A stretch of 64,000 nucleotides of DNA from an uncultured Erysipelotrichaceae bacterium (GTDB lineage Bacteria; Bacillota_I; Bacilli_A; Erysipelotrichales; Erysipelotrichaceae), in NCBI GenBank assembly GCA_902793635.1, contig CADBEA010000002.1:1-64000 (forward strand). Reading direction: 5' to 3'. A program made the translations under genes and the position numbers. The notes beneath the pieces are model-generated. The model worked only from the letters and a program-made list of their open reading frames with translations. It did not search any database and was not told the origin of the DNA. Shown piece after piece: positions 35,877 to 43,959 of the stretch; within the stretch, counting starts at the first letter, position 1, and every line of letters starts with the position of its first letter.

Positions 35877-38381
35877 ATGGGTTTAGATGATTTTATGGAA
35901 TTTGATGAATCAAAATTTGATCCGGGTCATATTACTGAAACAAATCTGACCGATGAAATGAAGACTGATTTCATCGATTACTCCATGTCGGTAATTGTTG
36001 CCAGAGCTCTTCCGGATGTCAGAGACGGTCTGAAACCGGTACAGAGAAGAATTCTCTATGCAATGCACGAAATGAACAACGGTCCTGACAAGCCGCATCG
36101 TAAATGCGCGCGTATTGTCGGTGATACGATGGGTAAATATCATCCGCACGGTGACAGTTCCATCTACGGTGCCCTGGTATATATGGCACAGTCATGGAAT
36201 ATGCGTGAAACACTGGTAGACGGCCACGGCAACTTCGGTTCCATGGACGGTGACGGTGCCGCAGCCATGCGTTATACCGAAGCCCGTATGTCCAAGATCG
36301 CTGTTGAAATGCTGAGAGATCTCGACAAGGAAACAGTCGACATGGATCCAAACTATGACAACGAGGAACTGGAACCGACTGTTCTGCCGGCCCGTTTCCC
36401 GAATCTGATCGTCAATGGTTCGACCGGTATCGCTGTCGGTATGGCCACCAATGTCGCACCGCACAATCTCGGTGAAACGATCGATGGTGTCATTGCCCTG
36501 ATGAACAATCCGGAAATGACAACGACAGAACTGATGGAATATATCAAAGGCCCTGACTTCCCTACCGGCGGTTATATTCTTGGCCGTTCCGGTATCCGTC
36601 AGGCATTTGAAACCGGCCGCGGATCCGTCATTATGAGAGCCAAGACCAATATTGAGGATATGCCGAACGGCAAGAAACGTATTGTCGTTTATGAAATCCC
36701 ATATATGGTCAATAAAGCCAGTATGGTTGAGCGTATTGCGTCATTAGCCAGAGATAAGGTCATTGAAGGAATTACCGATCTGCGCGATGAATCCAGCAAC
36801 ATGAACGGCATTCGTGTCGTTATGGAACTGCGTAAGGACGTGCAGCCGGAAGTAATTCTCAATCAGCTGTATAAACTGACACCGCTGCAGTCCAATTTCG
36901 GTGTGAACAACGTCGTTCTGTTCAATGGTATCCCCCGCCAGGCCAGCATGATTGACATGCTGAAAGGATATCTGGCCCATCAGGAAGATGTCATTGTCAG
37001 AAGAACAAGATATGATCTGAAAAAAGCGGAAGACAGAGCCCACATTCTGGAAGGCTTGAGAATCGCTGTTGATAATCTTGATGCGATCATTCACACGATC
37101 AGAGATTCCCGTGATGCAGCAGAAGCCATGCCGCGGCTGATGGAAGGATTCGGACTGGATGAAATTCAGGCCAAAGCGATCCTTGATATGCAGTTCAGAA
37201 GACTGACAGGTCTGGAACGTCAGAAGATTGAAAATGAATATCAGGATCTTCTGTTCAAGATTTCCGATTATAAAGATATTCTCGCAAATCACAGCCGCGT
37301 TCTGGATATTATCCGTGATGAGCTGCTTGCCATTAAGGATAAGTTCAACAATCCGCGTCGTTCTGAGATCATAGACGCCCCTGCCGATATGGAAGACGAA
37401 GATCTGATCCCGGTTGAGAAGATCATCATCAGCCTTTCCGTAAATGGTTATATCAAGCGTATGACAACGGATAACTATCATGTGCAGAACCGCGGCGGCA
37501 AAGGTATCAAGGGTATGGAACTGAATAAAGACGATGCGATCGATCAGTTCATTTCCATGTCCACCCACGATTTCCTGCTGGTATTTACCGACACCGGTCG
37601 TGTCTTCCGTATGAAGGGTTATAATGTTCCGGAATTCAGCCGCACCAGCAAAGGTATTCCGGTTGTCAATCTGCTGCAGATGAACCGGACAGAGAAAGTC
37701 AGAGCTCTGGTTCCGTATACAGAAGATGAAAACATTCATTACCTCTTCTTCGCCACCAAGAAAGGTGTTGTAAAGAGAACGGAAATCGCTGAATTCTACA
37801 ACATCAACCGCAATGGTAAGATTGCCATCAAGCTCTCAGAAGACGATGAACTGGCATTTGTCAAAGGAACGACCGGTAACAATGAAATTATCATTGCCGG
37901 ATCCAACGGCAAAGCTGTCAGATTCAGAGAAGATTACATCCGTCCGCTGGGCCGTACAGCCAGAGGTGTCAAAGGCTTCAATGTTGACGGCGGCAGCGTC
38001 ATCGGTATGGCAACAGATTCTGAAGGACAGTATATTCTGACGATTACCGAAAACGGCTATGGTAAGAAGTCACCTCTTGATGATTACCGTATGACTTCCC
38101 GTGGTGCCAAGGGTGTCAAGACAGTCAATGTCACACTCAAGACAGGTCAGCTTGTATGCATGAAAGCCGTCAACGGTGACGAAGACTGCATGATTATGAC
38201 AGACTCCGGTATTGTCATCAGAATCACACTGAAACAGGTATCTGTTTATAATCGTTCTGCTCAGGGTGTTAAGGTCATCAATGTCAAAGATGATCAGAAG
38301 GTATCCACGGTAGCTATCCTGGAACCGGAAGAAGAAGACCTTGAGGAAGTAATAACAGAAGAGCCGGAAAACAATAACTAA
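35877..38381 (+). CDS. gyrA: DNA gyrase subunit A
   Basis: DNA breakage-reunion half of gyrase. 834 residues. Catalytic Tyr about residue 132 in [10 protein letters not shown]; GyrA-box [11 protein letters not shown] is present, which marks true gyrase rather than topoisomerase IV; six beta-pinwheel blades follow. The quinolone region reads [13 protein letters not shown]: Ser at the position of E. coli Ser83 but Gly at that of Asp87. Acidic tail. Preceded by GAAAGGAGG. Confidence 0.98.
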   Translation: MGLDDFMEFDESKFDPGHITETNLTDEMKTDFIDYSMSVIVARALPDVRDGLKPVQRRILYAMHEMNNGPDKPHRKCARIVGDTMGKYHPHGDSSIYGALVYMAQSWNMRETLVDGHGNFGSMDGDGAAAMRYTEARMSKIAVEMLRDLDKETVDMDPNYDNEELEPTVLPARFPNLIVNGSTGIAVGMATNVAPHNLGETIDGVIALMNNPEMTTTELMEYIKGPDFPTGGYILGRSGIRQAFETGRGSVIMRAKTNIEDMPNGKKRIVVYEIPYMVNKASMVERIASLARDKVIEGITDLRDESSNMNGIRVVMELRKDVQPEVILNQLYKLTPLQSNFGVNNVVLFNGIPRQASMIDMLKGYLAHQEDVIVRRTRYDLKKAEDRAHILEGLRIAVDNLDAIIHTIRDSRDAAEAMPRLMEGFGLDEIQAKAILDMQFRRLTGLERQKIENEYQDLLFKISDYKDILANHSRVLDIIRDELLAIKDKFNNPRRSEIIDAPADMEDEDLIPVEKIIISLSVNGYIKRMTTDNYHVQNRGGKGIKGMELNKDDAIDQFISMSTHDFLLVFTDTGRVFRMKGYNVPEFSRTSKGIPVVNLLQMNRTEKVRALVPYTEDENIHYLFFATKKGVVKRTEIAEFYNINRNGKIAIKLSEDDELAFVKGTTGNNEIIIAGSNGKAVRFREDYIRPLGRTARGVKGFNVDGGSVIGMATDSEGQYILTITENGYGKKSPLDDYRMTSRGAKGVKTVNVTLKTGQLVCMKAVNGDEDCMIMTDSGIVIRITLKQVSVYNRSAQGVKVINVKDDQKVSTVAILEPEEEDLEEVITEEPENNN

Positions 38382-38386
38382 AGCAG

Positions 38387-38421
38387 AAAAGACAGATTTG
38401 TTTATATGAATCTGTCTTTTT
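38387..38421 (+). terminator. Terminator after gyrA
   Basis: AAAAGACAGATT and AATCTGTCTTTTT separated by ten bases; ends the dnaN-gyrA block. Bases 38422-38578 contain no gene I can support. Confidence 0.85.
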
Positions 38422-38578
38422 AGTAAAATAGTTGAATGTATCTACGATTATAGTCTTGTAAGTTTTATTTGTAATTATGAAAGTATTGATAATTCCAATT
38501 TTTGTTATGCGAAAAAATCATCAGCATCATTGGTGATTGCTTTATATATTCAGAGTGTTCAGATATTCGATTGGTTGA

Positions 38579-38857
38579 TTATTTGGCTGTGCTCTTCTTT
38601 GCGGCAGGCTTCTTCTCTGCTGTTTTCTTTTCAGCAGTTTTCTTCGCAGCCTTTTTGGCAGCCTTCTTTTCTTCTGCTTCCATATCAGCTTTGATCAGAG
38701 AAGTAAGATAAGCTTTAACAAATTCTTTCTTTTCAAGCCATTCGATTATTTCTGTTTCAGTTTTGTTGTTGAAACGCACTGAAAAAGAACGATAGTTGTT
38801 GCGATTATAAGTGTTGTTATACTCCAGTTTCTTTTTGTATTGACTCTTTTTTGTCAT
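38579..38857 (-). CDS. Small basic protein: RHH-like core with histone-H1-like Lys/Ala tail
   Basis: 92 residues. The middle part (RSFSVRFNNKTETEIIEWLE, then EFVKAYLTSLIKADME) resembles ribbon-helix-helix proteins of Firmicutes. The last 30 residues are a run of KKAAKK, KKTAEKK and KKPAAKK units like the tails of bacterial H1-like and AlgP proteins. Very basic overall, so DNA binding is likely; function unknown. It is leftward, against the surrounding rightward replication genes. Its promoter is nearly ideal and shares its -35 with the serS promoter. GAGAAA is the only ribosome-site candidate. Confidence 0.72.
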   Translation of the reverse strand: MTKKSQYKKKLEYNNTYNRNNYRSFSVRFNNKTETEIIEWLEKKEFVKAYLTSLIKADMEAEEKKAAKKAAKKTAEKKTAEKKPAAKKSTAK

Positions 38858-38899
38858 TAGATGTTTCTCATTTCTAATAATTGTAAATTTCCACTAATT

Positions 38900-38928
38900 A
38901 TTTTATCACCTTTGTCTATTATTGACAA
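38900..38928 (-). promoter_or_regulatory. Promoter of the basic-protein gene
   Basis: Minus strand: TTGTCA (38923-38928), 17 bases, TAAAAT (38900-38905). The -35 overlaps by five bases the -35 of the rightward serS promoter. Confidence 0.75.
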
Positions 38929-38951
38929 ATCATTTTTACGACGATTATAAT
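38922..38951 (+). promoter_or_regulatory. Promoter of the serS T-box transcript
   Basis: TTGACA (38922-38927), 18 bases, TATAAT (38946-38951). Transcription should start near 38958, just before stem I of the T-box. Confidence 0.8.
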
Positions 38952-38957
38952 TTTCAT

Positions 38958-39190
38958 AACGCGATGATAGGGAAAAGTAAGCAAATACTGTAAAAAAACA
39001 GAAAACCGGTGGTTGATGGAAACCGGTACAGTTATGACTGAATCCGCCCTGGAGTGAAACTAATCATTTCCGGCTGTGTCCGTTATCCACAGATCAAAGA
39101 GGTATAAATTGTTTCACGGGAAACAATTTTTATACAAAAAGGGTGGCACCGCGACTGTTCTCGTCCCTTTGTCGGGGCGTTTTTTATTTG
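38958..39190 (+). ncRNA. T-box riboswitch, serine-specific, before serS
   Basis: Senses uncharged tRNA(Ser) and allows read-through into serS. Stem I is closed by AGGG/CCCT; the 5' side has AAAGUAAG and the specifier loop reads CUGAA-UCC-GCC, so the codon is UCC (Ser). Its apical arm has ACTGT/ACAGT and ACCGGT/ACCGGT stems. A long palindromic stem lies at 39102-39135. The T-box GGGTGGCACCGCG is at 39141-39153, and the terminator CGTCCC/GGGGCG with T-run is at 39163-39187. Stem I is compact. The specifier call is from loop context, not a folding run. Confidence 0.9.
39110..39125. other. parS-like 16-mer, hybrid with Noc-site half, inside the T-box
   Basis: TGTTTCACGGGAAACA differs from the consensus parS TGTTTCACGTGAAACA at one base. 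The left half is parS-type; the right half, read on the other strand, is TGTTTCCC, between parS and the Noc half-site TATTTCCC. It is the core of the palindromic stem at 39102-39135. Confidence 0.55.
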
Positions 39191-39199
39191 GAGGGGAAA

Positions 39200-40501
39200 A
39201 TGATAGACATTAAATTGATCCGTGAGAATCCTGAAGTTGTAAAAGAAAATATCAAAAAGAAGTTCCAGGATGAAAAACTCGTACTTGTTGATGAAGTTGC
39301 TGATATGGATAAGCAGTATCGTGCTGCCAAAACTGAAGGTGATGGACTCAGAGCTGATCGTAACCGTCTTTCCAAAGAAATCGGCGGCCTGATGAAGCAG
39401 GGAAAAAGGGATGAAGCAGAAGTTGTCAAACAGAAGGTAAAAGAAATCGGACAGAGACTGGAAGATCTTGAAGCTCTTGAAGAAAAACTTGAAGGCGAAA
39501 TAAAGGACAGAATGATGATCATTCCGAATATCATCGATCCGTCTGTTCCGATTGGTAAAGATGATTCCGAGAATGTGGAAATTGAAAAATATGGTGAACC
39601 TTTCGTTCCTGAATATGAGATTCCATATCATACAGATATCATCGAGAGAGTTGCCGGTATTGATCTGGATAGCGCCGGCCGTACATCAGGAAATGGTTTC
39701 TATTATCTGAAAGGTGATATTGCCAGACTGCACTCTTCCATTCTTTCCTATGCACGTGATTTCATGATCAACCGCGGCTTTGAATACTTCATTCCGCCAT
39801 TTATGATCCATGGCAGTGTTGTAAATGGTGTTATGAGCTTCGCAGAAATGCAGAATATGATGTATAAGATCGAAGGCGAAGACCTGTATCTGATCGGAAC
39901 ATCCGAACATTCCATGATCGGACGTTTCATGGGACAGATCCTGAAAAAAGAAGATCTTCCATATACATTAACCAGCTACAGCCCCTGCTTCCGTAAAGAA
40001 GTTGGTGCTCATGGTATTGAAGAAAGAGGTCTTTACCGTGTACATCAGTTTGAAAAGCAGGAAATGGTAGTTGTATGCGAACCGGAAGATTCTCCATACT
40101 GGTATGATCAGTTATGGAAGAACAGTGTAGATTTCTTCCGTTCTCTGGATATTCCGGTCAGAACACTGGAATGCTGTTCCGGTGATCTGGCTGATCTGAA
40201 AGTCAAGAGCTGCGACGTCGAAGCGTGGTCACCACGTCAGAAGAAGTATTTCGAAGTCGGAAGCTGCAGTAACCTCGGTGATGCCCAGGCAAGAAGACTT
40301 GGTATCCGTATCAAGGGTGAAAACGGTAATTACTTCGCACATACACTGAATAACACAGTAGTTGCACCGCCGCGCATGCTGATTGCTTTCCTGGAAAATA
40401 ACCTGAATGAAGACGGATCCATCCGTATTCCGGAACCTCTCCGTCCGTATATGGGCGGTCAGGAAGTAATTACAGCCCCGGAAAAGAAAAAATCGTTCTA
40501 A
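39200..40501 (+). CDS. serS: Seryl-tRNA synthetase
   Basis: Charges tRNA(Ser). 433 residues from ATG 39200, preceded by GGAGGGG; the upstream frame through the T-box is not coding. The N-terminal coiled-coil arm (about 30-100) binds the long variable arm of tRNA(Ser); class II motif 2 is in FRKEVGAHGIEERGLYRVHQF and motif 3 in NNTVVAPPRMLIAFLEN. Controlled by the T-box. Confidence 0.97.
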   Translation: MIDIKLIRENPEVVKENIKKKFQDEKLVLVDEVADMDKQYRAAKTEGDGLRADRNRLSKEIGGLMKQGKRDEAEVVKQKVKEIGQRLEDLEALEEKLEGEIKDRMMIIPNIIDPSVPIGKDDSENVEIEKYGEPFVPEYEIPYHTDIIERVAGIDLDSAGRTSGNGFYYLKGDIARLHSSILSYARDFMINRGFEYFIPPFMIHGSVVNGVMSFAEMQNMMYKIEGEDLYLIGTSEHSMIGRFMGQILKKEDLPYTLTSYSPCFRKEVGAHGIEERGLYRVHQFEKQEMVVVCEPEDSPYWYDQLWKNSVDFFRSLDIPVRTLECCSGDLADLKVKSCDVEAWSPRQKKYFEVGSCSNLGDAQARRLGIRIKGENGNYFAHTLNNTVVAPPRMLIAFLENNLNEDGSIRIPEPLRPYMGGQEVITAPEKKKSF

Positions 40502-40509
40502 ATCTTATA

Positions 40510-40546
40510 AAATACAGAACTGTTTCACACAGATCTGTATTTTTTT
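40510..40546 (+). terminator. Terminator after serS
   Basis: AAATACAGA and TCTGTATTT with a 14-base loop and a further T-run; the loop carries a parS half-site (GTTTCAC). Confidence 0.75.
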
Positions 40547-40561
40547 GTTTCACGTGAAACA
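40546..40561. other. Perfect parS site
   Basis: TGTTTCACGTGAAACA, identical to the Bacillus consensus bound by ParB (Spo0J). It lies 11 kb to the right of oriC in the gap between serS and the SRP RNA, and parA/parB follow 10 kb further on. It should nucleate ParB spreading and SMC loading. Confidence 0.95.
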
Positions 40562-40582
40562 AAAACAATCCCAGAGAGTGAG

Positions 40583-40611
40583 TTGTATGCTAAATAACTT
40601 TCGGTTATAAT
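40583..40611 (+). promoter_or_regulatory. Promoter of the SRP RNA
   Basis: TTGTAT (40583-40588), 17 bases, TATAAT (40606-40611), six bases before the mature RNA start. Confidence 0.75.
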
Positions 40612-40616
40612 ACCAA

Positions 40617-40692
40617 TGGCACAGCACTCATGGATAGAACCTGGTCAGGACCGGAAGGTAGCAGCCATACAACCCTCTGTCTGCGTGTGCCA
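40617..40692 (+). ncRNA. ffs: Signal recognition particle RNA, small 4.5S type
   Basis: About 76 nt. The terminal arms TGGCACA and TGTGCCA pair, and the apical core CTGGTCAGGACCGGAAGGTA followed by GCAGCC contains the GGAA tetraloop and the symmetric loop bound by Ffh. No Alu domain, unlike the long RNA of Bacillus. No terminator follows before tadA. Confidence 0.94.
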
Positions 40693-40702
40693 CTTTTATT
40701 TT

Positions 40703-41188
40703 ATGGAAAAGAATGCTGAATACTTTATGAGGAAGGCCTTAAGAGAAGCAGAAAAGGCCAGAGATATGGATGAAGTCCCGGTTGGATGTGTAATTGTCAA
40801 AGACGGGAAGATTGTTTCACGTGCACATAACCTACGGGAAAAGAATCAGGCTGCGACAGCTCATGCGGAATTACTGGCGATACAGAAAGCTAATAAAAAG
40901 CTGAATACATGGTGTTTGAATGAATGTGACCTGTATGTGACACTGGAACCCTGTATGATGTGTACCGGCGCAATTGAAAATGCCAGAATACATGCTCTTT
41001 ATTATGGTACGAGCGATGAAAAGGCCGGAACTGTCGATTCTTTGATCCAGATCAAGACCCTTCCGCATCTGCGTGCTTATCCAAAAGAGATACACAGCGG
41101 CATTCTGAAAGAGGAATGTGCGGCTATTTTGTCAGAATTTTTCAGAAATAAGAGAAAGATCCAGAAAAACAAGTTTAAAAAGGGCTAA
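40703..41188 (+). CDS. tadA: tRNA-specific adenosine deaminase
   Basis: Converts A34 to inosine in tRNA(Arg). 161 residues; HAE (TAHAELLAIQ) and PCMMC give the zinc site and proton-shuttling Glu, and VPVGCVIVKDGKI is typical of the family. The ATG at 40703 is 11 bases after the SRP RNA and has no clear ribosome site; ATG 40727 (MRKALREAEKARDMDEV) is an alternative. In Bacillus tadA precedes the SRP gene; here it follows it. Confidence 0.94.
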   Translation: MEKNAEYFMRKALREAEKARDMDEVPVGCVIVKDGKIVSRAHNLREKNQAATAHAELLAIQKANKKLNTWCLNECDLYVTLEPCMMCTGAIENARIHALYYGTSDEKAGTVDSLIQIKTLPHLRAYPKEIHSGILKEECAAILSEFFRNKRKIQKNKFKKG

Positions 41189-41200
41189 ACCATTGATTTA

Positions 41201-41226
41201 CCTGCATTGGAATGCAGGTTTTTTGT
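41201..41226 (+). terminator. Terminator after tadA
   Basis: CCTGCATT GG AATGCAGG followed by six T; ends the SRP RNA-tadA unit before dnaX. Confidence 0.85.
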
Positions 41227-41254
41227 TATAATGTTTAAATCAGGAGATTAAAGA

Positions 41255-43027
41255 ATGGCAAAGATTGCGTTGTATCAGAAATACAGATCTGCCACATTTG
41301 AAGAAGTCGTAGGACAGGAATATATTGTCAGATCAATCAAAAATGCAGTTCAGAACCATAAGGTAGGACATGCATATTTATTTTGCGGTCCACGTGGAAC
41401 AGGAAAAACAACCATGGCCCGTCTCCTGGCTAAGGCTGTGAACTGTGAAAACCCGGAAAAAGCTCCCTGCGGAGTATGTGATAACTGTGTAGCTGCAAAT
41501 AACGGCACACATCCGGATATTATTGAAATCAATGCCGCAAACGAGACACACGTGGAAGACATCAGAGACCTGATTGAACGTTCACGTTTGGCTCCGATGC
41601 AGGGAAAACATAAAATCTATATTATTGACGAAGTCCATCAGTTATCCAGCGCTGCTTCATCGGCATTGCTGAAAACACTGGAGGAACCTCCGGAAAACGT
41701 AATTTTCATTCTGGCAACGACTGATCCGCAGAAATTACTGCCGACGATCATCTCTCGCTGCCAGAGATATGATTTTACGAAGGTCAGAAAGGACCAGATT
41801 CGTGATCATCTGCTGAATATTGCTCAGAAAGAAGATATTCTGCTGGAATTTGAAGCAGCTGAACTGATTGCTGTACTGGCTGAAGGCGGTATGCGAGATG
41901 CTTTAAGCATTATGGATCAGTGTGCGTCCTATACAGGTGATCAGATCACTGTTGAAGCGATTGACAGAATTTATGGCCTGACAACGACAGCGGAGAAGAA
42001 AGAACTGATTAAAGATATCCTTTCCTGTAATCTGGAAAGTATTCTCAACAGGATACGTCAGTATGAGCAGCGCGGTATTGATCTGCAGAGATTCACAGAT
42101 GGTCTTCTGGATGCTGTAAAAGATACGGTAGTATATGCAAATACGCATAAAACCGCATTATTAAAGGTATTAACAAGAGAAGAAGCTGAAGAAATCGGCA
42201 GTCTGGCTGACAGTAAAACATGCATGCATATTGCGGATGAACTGATCAGTGCGAAGGAAAGATTCCGCTTTGCCCAGTCAATGACGACCGTGTTTGAAGT
42301 GGTCTGTCTGAAACTGGCAACCGAATATGGAAAAGCGGATAACACAGTACAGAGTGTGAAGGTACAGACACCGGTAATTCAGCCGCAGCCGGCAAAAGAA
42401 GTAAAGCCGGTCATTGAACCACAGCAGGTACAGGAAATTCCATCCCGTGAAATGCCGGAACCGGAACCAATTCCTTTATTAATAGAAGAGGAAGCACCAC
42501 TCCCGGAAACAGAACCGGTGAAAGCCCCTGTTGTTGTGAAAGAAGTGCCGGAAAGCAAACCGGAATCCAGTGAAATCTCATTCAATCTGCTGGAATTGCT
42601 GGTACAGTGCCGCAAGGATGAGAAAAAAATGGATGAAGAGGCGTTTGATCATGTCTACTCAATGATGGATCTGATCAGCCGTAAATATACAAGTTTACTG
42701 CAGGATACGAAGATCGGCGCATCTGGTAAGGACTGTCTGATTCTGATCTGTCGGAATGAACCTGTGGCACAGCGGATCAATGACCGCAAAATGAATGAAG
42801 AAATCTACCGTTTCCTAAAGAAACGATTGGAACTCGACAAAATGGTATTTGCCGTCACGGAACAGCAGTTCAAAGACGCTTCCCGACAGTTCCGCACGCT
42901 GATGCACAGCAATCAGCTGCCGGAAGCCTGTCATATTGAGCGTTACAGTGATGCAGTAAAGAAGGAAGCAACCCCAGAAGATAAGATCAAAGAGCTCTTC
43001 GGAGCGGAAAATGTGGAAATCATATAG
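41255..43027 (+). CDS. dnaX: DNA polymerase III gamma/tau subunit
   Basis: Clamp-loader ATPase. 590 residues: AAA+ domain with Walker A GPRGTGKTT (about 46), a four-Cys zinc module (CENPEKAPCGVCDNC, about 65-79), DEVHQLS box and SRC sensor; domain III to about 370; a Pro/Glu-rich linker (370-440); and a C-terminal tau-specific region. An A7 run at 42623-42629 lies in frame as AAA AAA ATG; a -1 slip there reaches a stop two codons later, giving a product of about 460 residues. Confidence 0.97.
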   Translation: MAKIALYQKYRSATFEEVVGQEYIVRSIKNAVQNHKVGHAYLFCGPRGTGKTTMARLLAKAVNCENPEKAPCGVCDNCVAANNGTHPDIIEINAANETHVEDIRDLIERSRLAPMQGKHKIYIIDEVHQLSSAASSALLKTLEEPPENVIFILATTDPQKLLPTIISRCQRYDFTKVRKDQIRDHLLNIAQKEDILLEFEAAELIAVLAEGGMRDALSIMDQCASYTGDQITVEAIDRIYGLTTTAEKKELIKDILSCNLESILNRIRQYEQRGIDLQRFTDGLLDAVKDTVVYANTHKTALLKVLTREEAEEIGSLADSKTCMHIADELISAKERFRFAQSMTTVFEVVCLKLATEYGKADNTVQSVKVQTPVIQPQPAKEVKPVIEPQQVQEIPSREMPEPEPIPLLIEEEAPLPETEPVKAPVVVKEVPESKPESSEISFNLLELLVQCRKDEKKMDEEAFDHVYSMMDLISRKYTSLLQDTKIGASGKDCLILICRNEPVAQRINDRKMNEEIYRFLKKRLELDKMVFAVTEQQFKDASRQFRTLMHSNQLPEACHIERYSDAVKKEATPEDKIKELFGAENVEII

Positions 43028-43032
43028 GAGAG

Positions 43033-43338
43033 ATGAATATGGATCTGACGAAATTGATGGAACAGGCTAAGAAAATGCAGCAGGATCTGGCCGATATGGA
43101 AAATGAACTCAACGAAACCGTCTATGAAGGCGCATCGCAGGGTGTCATCGTAAAGGTCAACGGCAAATGTGAAATGCAGGAAATTGTCATTCCGGAAGAA
43201 ATGATGAATCCGGATGACAGAGAAATGCTGCAGGATCTGATTCTGATTGCCCAGAATGACGCTGTCGGCAAAGCTGCCGCAGATAAAGAAGAAAAGCTCG
43301 GTGCTGCTACTGCCGGCCTGAAACTGCCGGGGATGTAA
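43033..43338 (+). CDS. ebfC: Nucleoid-associated protein, YbaB/EbfC family
   Basis: 101-residue DNA-binding dimer between dnaX and recR, its conserved place. MEQAKKMQQDLADMENEL forms the long helix. AGGAGAG precedes the ATG. Confidence 0.95.
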   Translation: MNMDLTKLMEQAKKMQQDLADMENELNETVYEGASQGVIVKVNGKCEMQEIVIPEEMMNPDDREMLQDLILIAQNDAVGKAAADKEEKLGAATAGLKLPGM

Positions 43339-43341
43339 GGC

Positions 43342-43938
43342 ATGTATCCAAAAAGCCTTCAGGAACTGATTGAACGTTTCCGTCTGCTGCCGGGAGTCGG
43401 TGAAAAAACAGCTGAACGTTATGCATTGGCTGTCACCGAGATGGAAGATCTCGATGCCCGGGAATTTGCGACAGCTCTGGTGAATGTCAAAGAAAAACTG
43501 ACCAGATGCCGGATCTGCGGAAATCTGTCAGAATCGGAAGAATGTGATATCTGTTCTGATAACACCAGAAACAAGAAACTGATATTTGTTGTACAGTCTG
43601 CCAAAGACGTACTGGCTATGGAAAAGACCAATGAATTCAATGGTGTTTACCATGTGCTGAACGGTCTAATTTCCTCTTCGCGGGGAATGATGCCGGAAGA
43701 CCTGAATATTGATGCGCTGCTGAAGCGGGCCAAAGACGCTGAAGAAGTCATACTCGCTACCAGCACAACAATGGATGGTGAAACAACCGCTATGTATTTA
43801 AGCAAACTGCTGCGGGAACAGTGTCCGGACGTACTGGTTACCCGCATTGCCCACGGCCTTCCTTCCGGAGGCATGCTGGACTATGCGGATGAAATCACAT
43901 TGGCACACGCCCTGACGGACCGCCGCCGCATGGGATAA
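43342..43938 (+). CDS. recR: Recombination protein RecR
   Basis: Works with RecF and RecO to load RecA. 198 residues: helix-hairpin-helix (LLPGVGEKTAERYAL), C4 zinc finger (CRICGNLSESEECDIC), TOPRIM (VVQSAKDVLAMEKT) and a C-terminal Walker-B-like part. It starts 3 bp after ebfC. Confidence 0.97.
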   Translation: MYPKSLQELIERFRLLPGVGEKTAERYALAVTEMEDLDAREFATALVNVKEKLTRCRICGNLSESEECDICSDNTRNKKLIFVVQSAKDVLAMEKTNEFNGVYHVLNGLISSSRGMMPEDLNIDALLKRAKDAEEVILATSTTMDGETTAMYLSKLLREQCPDVLVTRIAHGLPSGGMLDYADEITLAHALTDRRRMG

Positions 43939-43959
43939 TTAACAGGAGGATGGATAGAC

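Noticed and set aside
36151-36180. Gly at the GyrA position equal to E. coli Asp87 as a quinolone-resistance mutation
   Set aside because: Other Firmicutes naturally have Gly here and Ser is kept at position 83, so it is probably ancestral.
40814-40829. TGTTTCACGTGCACAT in tadA as another parS
   Set aside because: The right half does not match; 12 of 16 bases only.
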